Shown: positions 16,167 to 22,358 of the stretch, one piece after another | Position numbering within the stretch: position 1 is the first letter of the stretch | How the letters are laid out: every line of letters begins with the position of its first letter | Source: Actinomycetota bacterium | GTDB taxonomy: Bacteria > Actinomycetota > Actinomycetes > Actinomycetales > Dermatophilaceae | Assembly: GCA_020161845.1 (NCBI GenBank) | Contig: JAIUNK010000003.1 | Span: 164,749 to 228,748, forward strand | Direction of reading: 5' to 3' | Length of the DNA: 64,000 bases | Notes under the pieces: generated by a model | What the model saw: the letters and a program-made list of their open reading frames with translations, nothing else | What the model was told of the DNA's origin: nothing | The model's database searches: none | Made by a program: the position numbers and the translations under genes

Positions 16167-16760
16167 GTGGGTTCGGTGCACTTCCCCCCGCCCGGCTCCT
16201 CGGGTCCGTCCGGTCCGGGTGCGCGGGCCCGCCGGCGCGGGCCGGGCTGGCCGGTTCTTCTGGTGCTGACGTTCATCGTGGTCCCGTTGGCGGAGATCGC
16301 CGCCATCCTCGCCGTCGGGCGGACCATCGGGGGGTGGCCCACGGTAGGGCTGCTGCTGGTCGTCTCGCTGGTCGGTGCGTGGCTGATGAAACGCGAGGGC
16401 CGTACGGCGTGGCGGGCGCTGACCGAGGCCCTACGGACCGGACGCATGCCCGCCCGGGAAATCGTCGACGGGGCGCTCATTCTCATCGGCGGCACGCTGA
16501 TGCTGACGCCCGGGTTCCTCACCGACATCGCCGGCCTGCTGCTGATCGCGCCGCCGACCCGACCGGCCGCCCGACGACTGCTCCAGGGCGCCGTGGAGCG
16601 ACGGTTGCTGGCCGGCGCGGGATTCGGGGGTGGGCCGCCGTTCGGTGGTGGACCGTTTGGCGGCGGCCCGTCCGGTGCCGGCCCCTCCAGCGGCCCATTC
16701 GGGGGCGGCCCTGATCGACCCGGGGACGGGCCCGACGTCATCCCCGGTGAGGTCCGCTAG
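16167..16760 (+). CDS. fxsA: FxsA family membrane protein
   Basis: A 197-residue protein with the FxsA core: FIVVPLAEIAAILAVGRTIG, then a second helix WPTVGLLLVVSLVGAWLMKREGRTAW, and a re-entrant segment with DGALILIGGTLMLTPGFLTDIAGLLLIAPPTR. The E. coli homologue reduces F-plasmid exclusion of phage T7; the native role is unknown. The C-terminus is a Gly/Pro-rich tail with repeated FGGGP units. The GTG at 16167, 7 nt after ppm, is preferred over an opening inside ppm. It is probably co-transcribed with lnt-ppm. Confidence 0.88.
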   Translation: MGSVHFPPPGSSGPSGPGARARRRGPGWPVLLVLTFIVVPLAEIAAILAVGRTIGGWPTVGLLLVVSLVGAWLMKREGRTAWRALTEALRTGRMPAREIVDGALILIGGTLMLTPGFLTDIAGLLLIAPPTRPAARRLLQGAVERRLLAGAGFGGGPPFGGGPFGGGPSGAGPSSGPFGGGPDRPGDGPDVIPGEVR

Positions 16761-16820
16761 CGCCGCACGGCCGCCAAGAGTTCGGTGCCGCGCGGAGGGC
16801 GGTGCTCAGGCGGAGTTCGG

Positions 16821-17177
16821 TCAGGCCGTCTGCTTGCCGGAGGTTTCGCCGCGGGAGGCGCGCAGCAGCGCCAGTCGCTCCTCCAGCAGTTCCTCGAGCT
16901 CGGCGATGGAGCGACGCTCCAACAGCATGTCCCAATGGGTGCGGGCGACCTTGACCGGCTTTTCCTCCGGCACGGGGCCGTCGATGAGCTTGGCCACCTG
17001 ACCGCATCGGCACTCCCAGGTGGCGGGGATGTCGGCCTCGATCGAGAAGGGGAGCTCGCTGACGTGCTCGTTGGCGCACAGGTAGCGCACGAGCTGACGT
17101 TCGGAGAGCACGACGTTCGCGTCTGTCTCCATGCTGAGGGCGGAAAGGTTGGTTCCGCGCAGCGATCGTTCTGCCAT
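16821..17177 (-). CDS. rbpA: RNA polymerase-binding protein RbpA
   Basis: RbpA is an actinobacterial factor that binds sigma and the RNA polymerase core and stabilises the open complex. The 118-residue protein shows the N-terminal RGTNLSALSMETD segment, the zinc-knuckle pattern LCANEH and WECRCGQVA, and the sigma-interaction part PVKVARTHWDMLLERRSIAELEELLEERLALLR. The ATG at 17177 has the strong ribosome site GGAGGAG, which rules out the longer reading frame. Upstream lies a SigR-like promoter and an inverted repeat. Confidence 0.95.
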   Translation of the reverse strand: MAERSLRGTNLSALSMETDANVVLSERQLVRYLCANEHVSELPFSIEADIPATWECRCGQVAKLIDGPVPEEKPVKVARTHWDMLLERRSIAELEELLEERLALLRASRGETSGKQTA

Positions 17178-17202
17178 GACTCCTCCGTAGGGCTGGCGTG
17201 AT

Positions 17203-17224
17203 CCAGACGTGCGTGATCGTCTGG
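17203..17224. repeat. Inverted repeat in the rbpA leader
   Basis: CCAGACG and CGTCTGG (7 bp, perfect) are separated by 8 nt. The repeat lies 26 nt before the rbpA start, inside the predicted transcript, so it is a possible leader hairpin or operator. Confidence 0.45.
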
Positions 17225-17354
17225 TGTGTGTCGGCGACTCTGCCGGGCCGTGCTGGGCGCGCCAACGCGCGAGCTCACGGCGCATTCCCCCCACCGGCGA
17301 CAGGTCCGCGCTCGGTGACCTACGAACTGTAGCGGCGGGACGTCCTTCAGGGCG

Positions 17355-17380
17355 AACGACCTGAAGCGTGCGCGTGTTCC
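17355..17380 (-). promoter_or_regulatory. Putative SigR-type promoter of rbpA
   Basis: Read on the minus strand, GGAAC (17380-17376) is followed by exactly 18 nt and GTT (17357-17355). This matches the Streptomyces SigR consensus GGAAT-N18-GTT except for the last base of the -35. rbpA is a known SigR target in Streptomyces, which supports the reading. The leader would be about 170 nt. Confidence 0.55.
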
Positions 17381-17416
17381 CGTGATCTTCCCCTCAGCCA
17401 TCGCGGGCCGCCGCAC

Positions 17417-17441
17417 GTTTCCCTGACCGCACGACCGGGTA
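17417..17441 (+). promoter_or_regulatory. Putative SigB/SigF-type promoter of csbD
   Basis: GTTT (17417-17420), 16 nt, then GGGTA (17437-17441) fits the general-stress sigma consensus of SigB/SigF. It lies about 40 nt before the csbD start. CsbD genes are classical SigB targets in Bacillus. Confidence 0.55.
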
Positions 17442-17481
17442 CCAGTGACCCGACAGACACCGACGCGATCAGGAGGACGAT

Positions 17482-17655
17482 ATGGGTTTGGGCGACAAGA
17501 TCAGGAACGCTGCCGACGACATGGGCGGCAAGGCGAAGGAGGCCGCCGGCAAGGCGACCGACGACCGGGACCTGGAGGCCGAAGGCAAGGGTGACCAGGC
17601 CGTGTCGGACCTGAAGCAGGCCGGCGAGAAGGTCAAGGACGCCTTCAAGCACTGA
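17482..17655 (+). CDS. CsbD-like general stress protein
   Basis: A 57-residue, highly charged, Lys/Ala/Gly-rich protein: GDKIRNAADDMGGKAKEAAG, then DRDLEAEGKGDQAVSDLKQAGEKVKDAF. This is the CsbD-family pattern. Family members are small stress proteins of unknown mechanism, predicted to form a helical bundle or be partly disordered. The ATG at 17482 has AGGAGGA 4-10 nt upstream. It is preceded by a SigB/SigF-like promoter and followed by a strong hairpin, so it is a single-gene unit. Confidence 0.9.
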   Translation: MGLGDKIRNAADDMGGKAKEAAGKATDDRDLEAEGKGDQAVSDLKQAGEKVKDAFKH

Positions 17656-17685
17656 GCAAAGCTGCGCACTGAGCAGCAAGCGTGA

Positions 17686-17725
17686 CGGCGAGGGGGCGCT
17701 AGCTTCGGCTAGCGCCCCCTCGTCG
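17686..17725 (+). terminator. Strong hairpin terminator of csbD
   Basis: A 14-bp perfect stem (17690-17703 with 17708-17721) is closed by a TTCG tetraloop. Four more pairs, one of them G-U, extend it to 17686-17725. It starts 30 nt after the csbD stop. No T-run follows, as is common in actinobacteria. Confidence 0.85.
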
Positions 17726-17916
17726 CATGTCCGGCCGATGCCCGCTAGGCGAGCATGGGGCCGATGTCGTCTCCCGAACCGGGCGCAGCAGGAGGCGCTC
17801 GGTACGGCGGGGCCAGGAGACATCGGCGCGGGTCACCAGCCCTGTCTACCCGTCGAGGGGGGCCGACGCCAACGATGACCGGGCCGCTGCCGGTCGCATC
17901 GCGGCGCCGGGCACGC

Positions 17917-17929
17917 CACAATCGGGGGC
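17917..17929 (+). promoter_or_regulatory. Leaderless promoter of the thioesterase gene
   Basis: A CACAAT -10-like hexamer (17917-17922) lies 7 nt before the GTG at 17930, without a ribosome site. Confidence 0.4.
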
Positions 17930-18349
17930 GTGGAACACCGGATCGCGTTCAAGGTCTATTACGAGGACACCGACAGCCTGGGGGTCGTCTACTACGCCAA
18001 CTACTTCAAATACCTGGAGCGGGGGCGCTCGGAGTTCATCGCCACGACCGGGCGCGAGGTCGCCGAGTGGAACGACGCGGGCTACCTCTTCGTCGTCCAT
18101 TCGCTCGAGGCTCAGTTCCGGCGCTCGCTGAAGCTCGGCGAGACCTTCGACGTGGTGACCACCCTGGAACTGCCGTCGCCGTATCGGTGTCGATTCCAGC
18201 AGCGCGTCGAGCGCGACGGGGAGGTCTGCGTCAAGGCTCAGGTGGACTGCGCCTGCCTCGACGCGGCGGGGAACCTCATCGAGGTCCCGGACCGGTTCCG
18301 CGAGATGGCGGTCGAGCCCGCGACGTCGCCGCGGCTCCGCCGGCCCTGA
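17930..18349 (+). CDS. Acyl-CoA thioesterase, YbgC/FadM hotdog family
   Basis: A 139-residue hotdog-fold protein. The N-terminal motif YYEDTDSLGVVYYANYFKYLERGRSEF holds the catalytic aspartate of the 4-hydroxybenzoyl-CoA thioesterase/YbgC family. The central helix is followed by VHSLEAQFRRSLKLGETFDVVTTL. Such enzymes hydrolyse short- or long-chain acyl-CoA; the preferred substrate cannot be read from sequence. It stands alone between the csbD terminator and a convergent gene. Confidence 0.9.
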   Translation: MEHRIAFKVYYEDTDSLGVVYYANYFKYLERGRSEFIATTGREVAEWNDAGYLFVVHSLEAQFRRSLKLGETFDVVTTLELPSPYRCRFQQRVERDGEVCVKAQVDCACLDAAGNLIEVPDRFREMAVEPATSPRLRRP

Positions 18350-18409
18350 CCGGCGCCGCTGAGGGCTGGGGCTGCTTGCAGCAGCAAGCGGGCTGGCGCG
18401 GCTGGCGGC

Positions 18410-19132
18410 TCACGGGACGAGTGCCAACGTCAGCATGCGGCGTACCGCCTCCGTGTCACCCTCGACGGCCAGCGCCCGCGCCGGGTCGCGCCGCCCCCAC
18501 AGGGCCAGCAGCAGGTCGGCGGCGGTGCCGCGGGCGGTGCCGGAGACGGGTCCGGTCCCGATGAGCCAGTCCTGCCCGGTGTCGGAGGCGATGAAACGTA
18601 CGGCGTACGGCGGCAGCGTCACCGCCCGGCCCTCCCTCAGCGGCACCATGACCTCGACGATCTCGCCGATCCCGTCGGCGGCGAGGTCAGCAGCGAGCGG
18701 CGTCGGGCAGCCGAGCGTCGTCTCCGCGTCGTACCGGTGCACGAGGTGCTCCTGCGCCTGCCGGCGCTGCCAGAAGCCGACGGTCTGGTCGGGCCGGAAG
18801 AACGACCAGGCGGGGTCCGCGGGGTCGGCGCGCAGCAGCTCGAGCATGCGGCGACCGCCGTCGTGGAGCCAGCCCCTCAGCTCGTCCTCGGCGAGGGCGC
18901 CGGGATCGTACTGACCGGACTTCGACGCCTCCTGCCGCTCGATGGCCGCGATGACCATCCGATGGACCCCGCCGAGATGGCGGATCAGGTGCGCCAGATC
19001 CCAGCCGGGGCAGGCGGGAACGGGGGAGCGCCAGGTCCGCTCGCGCACCCCGGCGAGGAGGGCGTCGAGGCGATCAAGGTCGCCCTCGAGGTGGGTCAGG
19101 TACGTCGTGGGGGAGAGGCGGCTGGTCGTCAC
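18410..19132 (-). CDS. Maleylpyruvate isomerase-family mycothiol-dependent protein
   Basis: A 240-residue protein of the DinB-like superfamily. Metal-ligand histidines are likely in WDLAHLIRHLGGVHR (about residues 45-59) and QAQEHLVHRYDAE (about 128-140), giving the three-His site typical of mycothiol-dependent maleylpyruvate isomerases. The C-terminal half (from about 150) looks like the MDMPI-C domain. Many members have no assigned reaction, and mycothiol-S-transferase activity is another possibility. It has no obvious operon partner. Confidence 0.8.
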   Translation of the reverse strand: MTTSRLSPTTYLTHLEGDLDRLDALLAGVRERTWRSPVPACPGWDLAHLIRHLGGVHRMVIAAIERQEASKSGQYDPGALAEDELRGWLHDGGRRMLELLRADPADPAWSFFRPDQTVGFWQRRQAQEHLVHRYDAETTLGCPTPLAADLAADGIGEIVEVMVPLREGRAVTLPPYAVRFIASDTGQDWLIGTGPVSGTARGTAADLLLALWGRRDPARALAVEGDTEAVRRMLTLALVP

Positions 19133-19230
19133 GGGACCTGCCTACCGCTCGGCGGGCTCGCCGACAACCGTGCGAGGCGGCTCGGGGCCCACTGACGGGG
19201 CATAGTGGCTCGTGACGGCCCCGACACCAA

Positions 19231-19256
19231 GGCCTTGGCCATGCTTGGCCAAGGCC
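19231..19256. promoter_or_regulatory. Palindromic operator candidate of the first TA module
   Basis: An 11-bp perfect inverted repeat (GGCCTTGGCCA / TGGCCAAGGCC) with a 4-bp spacer lies immediately upstream of a TATCAT -10 box (19259-19264). The position over the promoter fits autorepression by the Phd-type antitoxin. Confidence 0.6.
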
Positions 19257-19258
19257 GA

Positions 19259-19270
19259 TATCATGCGGTC
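19259..19270 (+). promoter_or_regulatory. Leaderless promoter of the first TA module
   Basis: TATCAT (19259-19264) is 6 nt upstream of the GTG start at 19271. Confidence 0.45.
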
Positions 19271-19513
19271 GTGCCCACGGTGAATATCGGACAGGCGAAG
19301 ACGGAGCTGTCGCGGCTCATCGCGCTCGCATTGGCCGGTGAGGATGTGGAAATCGCACGGGACGGCGTCCCGGTCGTGCGGCTGGTTCCCGTCGCGCTGG
19401 TCAACCCCGGCGCGCGGTTCCTGGCGGCGGCAGGTTCTCTGGGGGACGAGATCCGGATGGGTGACGATTTCGAGTTCACCGACGCCGAACTCGACGAGAT
19501 GCTCGACCAGTGA
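19271..19513 (+). CDS. Type II antitoxin, Phd/YefM family (VapB-like)
   Basis: An 80-residue antitoxin. TVNIGQAKTELSRLIALALAGEDVEIARDGVPVVRLVPV is the Phd/YefM DNA-binding fold, and the acidic C-terminus (FEFTDAELDEMLDQ) should bind the toxin. The GTG at 19271 is chosen because it follows the palindrome and -10 box; an upstream in-frame start at 19205 would run through the operator. The stop overlaps the toxin start by 4 nt (GTGA). Confidence 0.88.
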   Translation: MPTVNIGQAKTELSRLIALALAGEDVEIARDGVPVVRLVPVALVNPGARFLAAAGSLGDEIRMGDDFEFTDAELDEMLDQ

Positions 19514-19884
19514 GGCTGCTGCTCGACACCCATGTCGTGCTCTGGCAGCTTTCGGGCACACGGGCGTTGTCGCCGTCGGCGCGGAAAGCGATCGCGGAAG
19601 CCGACGATGTGCTGCTCAGTGCCGTCTCGTACGCGGAGATGGGCATCAAGGCATCGGTCGGAAAGCTGACCGTGCCGGATGATCTGCAATCCCGCATCGA
19701 GAACATCGGCGTGCGGACCCTCGCCCTGTCGCCGGCCCATGGTCTTGCGGTCGCGCGCCTTCCGGTGCATCACCGCGACCCGTTCGACAGGTTGATCATC
19801 GCCCAGGCGACGGTCGAAGCCCTGACGTGCGTCACTGCCGACGCTCGCTTCAGCGCTTATGGGATCACGGTCCTGCAGGCGTGA
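19510..19884 (+). CDS. PIN-domain toxin VapC
   Basis: A 124-residue PIN ribonuclease toxin. The four acidic active-site positions are visible: LLLDTHVVLW (Asp6), SAVSYAEMGIKA (Glu), RDPFDRLIIAQA (Asp) and TADARFSAYGI (Asp). It closely follows the YhgF/Zeta-independent VapC subfamily that pairs with Phd-type antitoxins. It overlaps the antitoxin by 4 nt. VapC toxins usually cleave tRNA or rRNA; the target here is unknown. Confidence 0.9.
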   Translation: MRLLLDTHVVLWQLSGTRALSPSARKAIAEADDVLLSAVSYAEMGIKASVGKLTVPDDLQSRIENIGVRTLALSPAHGLAVARLPVHHRDPFDRLIIAQATVEALTCVTADARFSAYGITVLQA

Positions 19885-20063
19885 TGGCGACGCGCGACAA
19901 CAAGCCGGTCGGGGAGCTCCGGCTTGCGGGGCGGCGCACCGGACGAGATCTGCGCGCGGCGCTCGCGGAGCTGCCGGCGCCAGACGACCGCCTTTTGACC
20001 GACGTCAACGAGGCTGTGGCGCAGGTCAACCAGGAGGTTCCGGATTCGTGGCCCAACTGCTGA
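19884..20063 (+). pseudogene. Remnant of a second Phd-type antitoxin (N-terminus lost)
   Basis: Fifty-nine codons starting at an ATG that overlaps the stop of the PIN toxin by 1 nt. The text RDNKPVGELRLAG corresponds to the middle of a Phd antitoxin (the xGKPVAxL strand), and LTDVNEAVAQVNQEVPDSW to its toxin-binding tail. The N-terminal ~20 residues with the first DNA-binding strand are missing. A GTG in another frame overlaps its end by 16 nt, as a toxin start would. I read it as the stub of a vapBC pair; a functional short antitoxin is less likely. Confidence 0.6.
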
Positions 20064-20113
20064 TCCTGGACACGATGCCTACCACCGCTGAGTTCCTGCG
20101 ATGCCATCCCTGG
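20048..20113 (+). pseudogene. Truncated start of a PIN-like toxin (decayed vapC)
   Basis: From the GTG at 20048 the frame reads AQLLILDTMPTTAEFLR, which resembles the first strand and first acidic motif of PIN toxins (LLILDTNV). After about 20 codons the resemblance stops, and the frame runs without recognisable content into the yefM-yoeB module. No other PIN motifs are present. Assignment rests on a short match and on the overlap with the antitoxin stub. Confidence 0.45.
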
Positions 20114-20171
20114 ACTGGTGTTGACGGGGAGCCCGCGATATGTGAGCCGCGGGACGAGTCTGGACACGAGT

Positions 20172-20200
20172 GGTACCGTAAACCTGTACCTATAAAGGAG
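20172..20200 (+). promoter_or_regulatory. Promoter/operator region of yefM-yoeB
   Basis: Two GTAC-centred elements, TGGTACCG (20171-20178) and TGTACC (20185-20190), form a GGTAC/GTACC inverted repeat with a 9-nt spacer. An AT-rich TATAAA and AAGGAGG ribosome site follow before the GTG at 20208. E. coli YefM-YoeB also binds TGTACA-like palindromes, so autoregulation is plausible. Confidence 0.45.
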
Positions 20201-20207
20201 GTTTGGC

Positions 20208-20453
20208 GTGTCGATCACAGCCACCGAGGCCCGCAAGCAGCTCTTCCCGTTGATCGAGCGGGTCAACAGCGACCGCATCGCCATCGAGATCACCTCGCGC
20301 CGGGGCAACGCCGTCCTCATTTCGGCCGAGGAGTTCGCCGCCCTGGAGGAGACGGCGCACCTCCTGCGGGTGCCCGCAAACGCGAAGCGGCTCCTCGAAA
20401 GCCTGCAGCAGGCCCAATCCGGCGACCGGCACGAGCGCGAGCTCGCCGAGTGA
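20208..20453 (+). CDS. yefM: Antitoxin YefM
   Basis: An 81-residue YefM/Phd antitoxin. SITATEARKQLFPLIERVN begins the DNA-binding domain; ITSRRGNAVLISAEEFAALEETAHLL is the family core, and the charged C-terminus should bind YoeB. A strong AAGGAGG precedes the GTG start. It overlaps the toxin start by 4 nt (GTGA). The toxin partner is the Txe/YoeB type, so this is a yefM-yoeB pair. Confidence 0.93.
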   Translation: MSITATEARKQLFPLIERVNSDRIAIEITSRRGNAVLISAEEFAALEETAHLLRVPANAKRLLESLQQAQSGDRHERELAE

Positions 20454-20707
20454 GGCTTGTCTTCACCACCAACGGCTGGGAGGACTACACGTTCTGGCTC
20501 CAGGCGGATCGTCAGGTGCTCAAGCGCATCAACAGGGTCATCGACGACGCCCTTCGGGATCCAACCGACGGCATCGGCAAGCCAGAACCACTGCGGCACC
20601 TGTTCGCCGGAGCATGGTCACGGCGCATCACCGACGAGCATCGGCTTGTCTACCTCGTCGATGGCGACGACCTGGTGATCCTTCAGGCGCGCTTCCACTA
20701 CAGCTGA
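20450..20707 (+). CDS. yoeB: Toxin YoeB (Txe/YoeB mRNA interferase)
   Basis: An 85-residue RelE-fold ribonuclease. It begins MRLVFTTNGWEDYTFW, contains RINRVIDDALRDPTDGIGKPEPL and ends with SRRITDEHRLVYLVDGDDLVILQARFHYS. The conserved catalytic set of YoeB is present: the glutamate in KPEPL, the arginine in RRITDEHR and the terminal His-Tyr. YoeB cuts mRNA in the ribosome A site. Start: GTG at 20450 overlapping the yefM stop. Confidence 0.93.
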   Translation: MRLVFTTNGWEDYTFWLQADRQVLKRINRVIDDALRDPTDGIGKPEPLRHLFAGAWSRRITDEHRLVYLVDGDDLVILQARFHYS

Positions 20708-20785
20708 AGCGTCTTCCGCCTCAGGGCGTTCCTGCAAGGATCGGCCCGTGTCGGCGCTCACACCATGGCCCGTCCCGAGTTTGCC

Positions 20786-20803
20786 CCTTACACTCGTGTA
20801 AGG
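20786..20803. promoter_or_regulatory. 8-bp inverted repeat overlapping the ribosome site of the third TA module
   Basis: CCTTACAC and GTGTAAGG are perfect inverted repeats with a 2-bp spacer, directly before and into the AGGAGGTG ribosome site. It is probably the operator of the AbrB-type antitoxin. Confidence 0.6.
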
Positions 20804-20812
20804 AGGTGCATG

Positions 20813-21052
20813 ATGAGCATCGGAACCATGACGAGCAAGGGACAGATCACCATCCCGAAAGACGTCCGACGTGCCCTGGGGCTGACCGCGGGCGTCAGTG
20901 TGACCTTCACCCGAAACGCGGAGGGGGATTACGTGATCCGAGCCGCCCAGCGATCAGCCGCCGACTTGGCCGGGGCATTGAAGTACACGGGTTCGCCGCT
21001 CAGCCTCAACGAGATGGACGATGCCGTCACAGCGGGGGCTCTGGGGACGTGA
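20813..21052 (+). CDS. Antitoxin with AbrB/MazE-like (SpoVT-AbrB) domain
   Basis: A 79-residue antitoxin. The swapped-hairpin fold is evident: MTSKGQITIPKDVRRALGLTAG then VSVTFTRNAEGDYVIRA. The second of two adjacent ATGs (20813) lies 4 nt beyond AGGAGGTG and is preferred to the first (20810), which is too close. The C-terminal part (LAGALKYTGSPLSLNEMDDAV) should wrap the toxin. The stop overlaps the PIN toxin start (GTGA). Confidence 0.9.
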   Translation: MSIGTMTSKGQITIPKDVRRALGLTAGVSVTFTRNAEGDYVIRAAQRSAADLAGALKYTGSPLSLNEMDDAVTAGALGT

Positions 21053-21438
21053 TCGGCCTGGACACCAACGTGGTGGTACGCCACCTCGTGCACGACGATC
21101 CCAACCAATCCAAGGCCGCCACTCGGGCTTTCGCCGGGCTGACACCCGGAGAGCCCGGCCTGCTCACCACGGTCGTCCTCATCGAGACCTACTGGGTCTT
21201 GACCCGCGGCTACAAGCTGGCGGTCGCAGACGTGGTTTCCGCCTTAGAAGCCCTCGTGGACTCGAGCGACATCCAGACTCAAGACGAACAGCACGTGCGA
21301 GCCGCATTCAACGACGTCAGGTCGGGGGCGGACTTCGCCGACGCCATGATCGCCCAGACCTGCCGAGCATATGGTTGCGCCGCCGTGCTCAGCTTCGACC
21401 GCGATGCACAGCAACGCCTGCGCTTCCAAAGGCCTTGA
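21049..21438 (+). CDS. PIN-domain toxin VapC
   Basis: A 129-residue PIN ribonuclease: IGLDTNVVVRHLVHDD (Asp5), TTVVLIETYWVLTRGY (Glu), SGADFADAMIAQTC (Asp) and AVLSFDRDAQQ (Asp) give the full acidic set. It pairs with the AbrB-type antitoxin, so it belongs to a different VapC subgroup from the toxin at 19510. The GTG start overlaps the antitoxin stop by 4 nt. Confidence 0.92.
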   Translation: MIGLDTNVVVRHLVHDDPNQSKAATRAFAGLTPGEPGLLTTVVLIETYWVLTRGYKLAVADVVSALEALVDSSDIQTQDEQHVRAAFNDVRSGADFADAMIAQTCRAYGCAAVLSFDRDAQQRLRFQRP

Positions 21439-21489
21439 GGCAAGCAGAGCGTTGGCCGCTGGGCAGCGGCTCGTGGAAGGCTGCTCGAC

Positions 21490-22251
21490 GTGACGAGTAG
21501 CGAAGTCTGGGACGAAGAGACCGCCGCGAGGTACGACGCTGATGCCGCTGAGTACTTCACCGCGGATGTTCTGGATCCGACGGTTGACTTCCTTGAGCGG
21601 CTCGCTGAGGACGGTCCGGCGCTCGAGTTCGCTATTGGCACAGGCCGGGTTGGTATCCCGCTGGCGGCCCGCGGCGTCCCGGTCACGGGCGTCGAACTGT
21701 CGGAGCCGATGGTGGCCCAGCTCCGACGGAAGATCGGCGAGGACGAGTTGCCGGTCGCCGTCGGCGACATGGCGACCACCGTGGTCGAAGGCGCAGGCAC
21801 GTTTTCTCTCGTCTTCTTGGTGTGGAACAGCATCTCGAACCTGCGTACGCAGGCCGAACAGGTGCAGTGTTTCAGGAACGCCGCAGCGCACCTTCGGCCC
21901 GGCGGGCGGTTCGTGATCGACCTCTGGGTGCCCCCGATCCAGCGCCTCCTGCCGGGCGAACAGGCGGTCCCCATGAGCGTCGAGGATGGTCACCTGGTCT
22001 TCGACACCTACGACCTCGTCACGCAGGAGTGCGCTTCGCACCACTATCGTCGCGACGACGATGGCAGCATCCGCTACGGGTTGGGCCACTTCCGCTACAT
22101 CTGGCCGGCCGAATGCGACCTGGTGGCTCAGTTGGCGGGCCTCGAACTCGAGTCCCGGTTTGCCGACTGGAAGGGAAGCCCGTTCCTCGCGACCAGCGGC
22201 AACCACGTCTCGGTCTGGCGCAAGGCCCATCCCGGGTTTGATAGCCGATAA
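21490..22251 (+). CDS. Class I SAM-dependent methyltransferase
   Basis: A 253-residue small-molecule-type methyltransferase. Motif I is ALEFAIGTGRVGIPLAARG (about residues 40-58), followed by the acidic end of strand 2 (VTGVELSEPMVAQL), a motif II-like SLVFLVWNSISNL and LRPGGRFVIDLW. The substrate is not evident. It stands 51 nt after the PIN toxin, inside the TA cluster, and starts at a GTG. It could be a passenger gene of the accessory region. Confidence 0.85.
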   Translation: MTSSEVWDEETAARYDADAAEYFTADVLDPTVDFLERLAEDGPALEFAIGTGRVGIPLAARGVPVTGVELSEPMVAQLRRKIGEDELPVAVGDMATTVVEGAGTFSLVFLVWNSISNLRTQAEQVQCFRNAAAHLRPGGRFVIDLWVPPIQRLLPGEQAVPMSVEDGHLVFDTYDLVTQECASHHYRRDDDGSIRYGLGHFRYIWPAECDLVAQLAGLELESRFADWKGSPFLATSGNHVSVWRKAHPGFDSR

Positions 22252-22358
22252 TGCACATTATGTCATTTTCGCTATGGACGATCTCCCCTGTCGCCGTCGG
22301 GAGGATCCGCACGTCAAGAGTCGCACGCCTTGCTCGGCGTCGATCCGCGCGCGTTTGA

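Larger units (their letters stand above)
17178..17481. other. 304-bp region with divergent stress-type promoters (rbpA/csbD)
   Basis: No gene is supported here. The region holds an inverted repeat (17203-17224), a SigR-like promoter pointing left (17355-17380) and a SigB/SigF-like promoter pointing right (17417-17441). Confidence 0.6.

Noticed and set aside
18410-19132. Restriction-modification or defence role for the DinB-like gene next to the TA cluster
   Set aside because: Its sequence is the common mycothiol-dependent isomerase type, and no defence partner lies beside it.
19205-19270. Upstream in-frame start of the first antitoxin
   Set aside because: It would place the palindrome and -10 box inside the coding region; the later GTG fits the Phd family length.
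21490-22251. Methyltransferase as part of a BREX or DISARM-like defence island
   Set aside because: It has the small-molecule type fold and no nuclease, ATPase or helicase partner.
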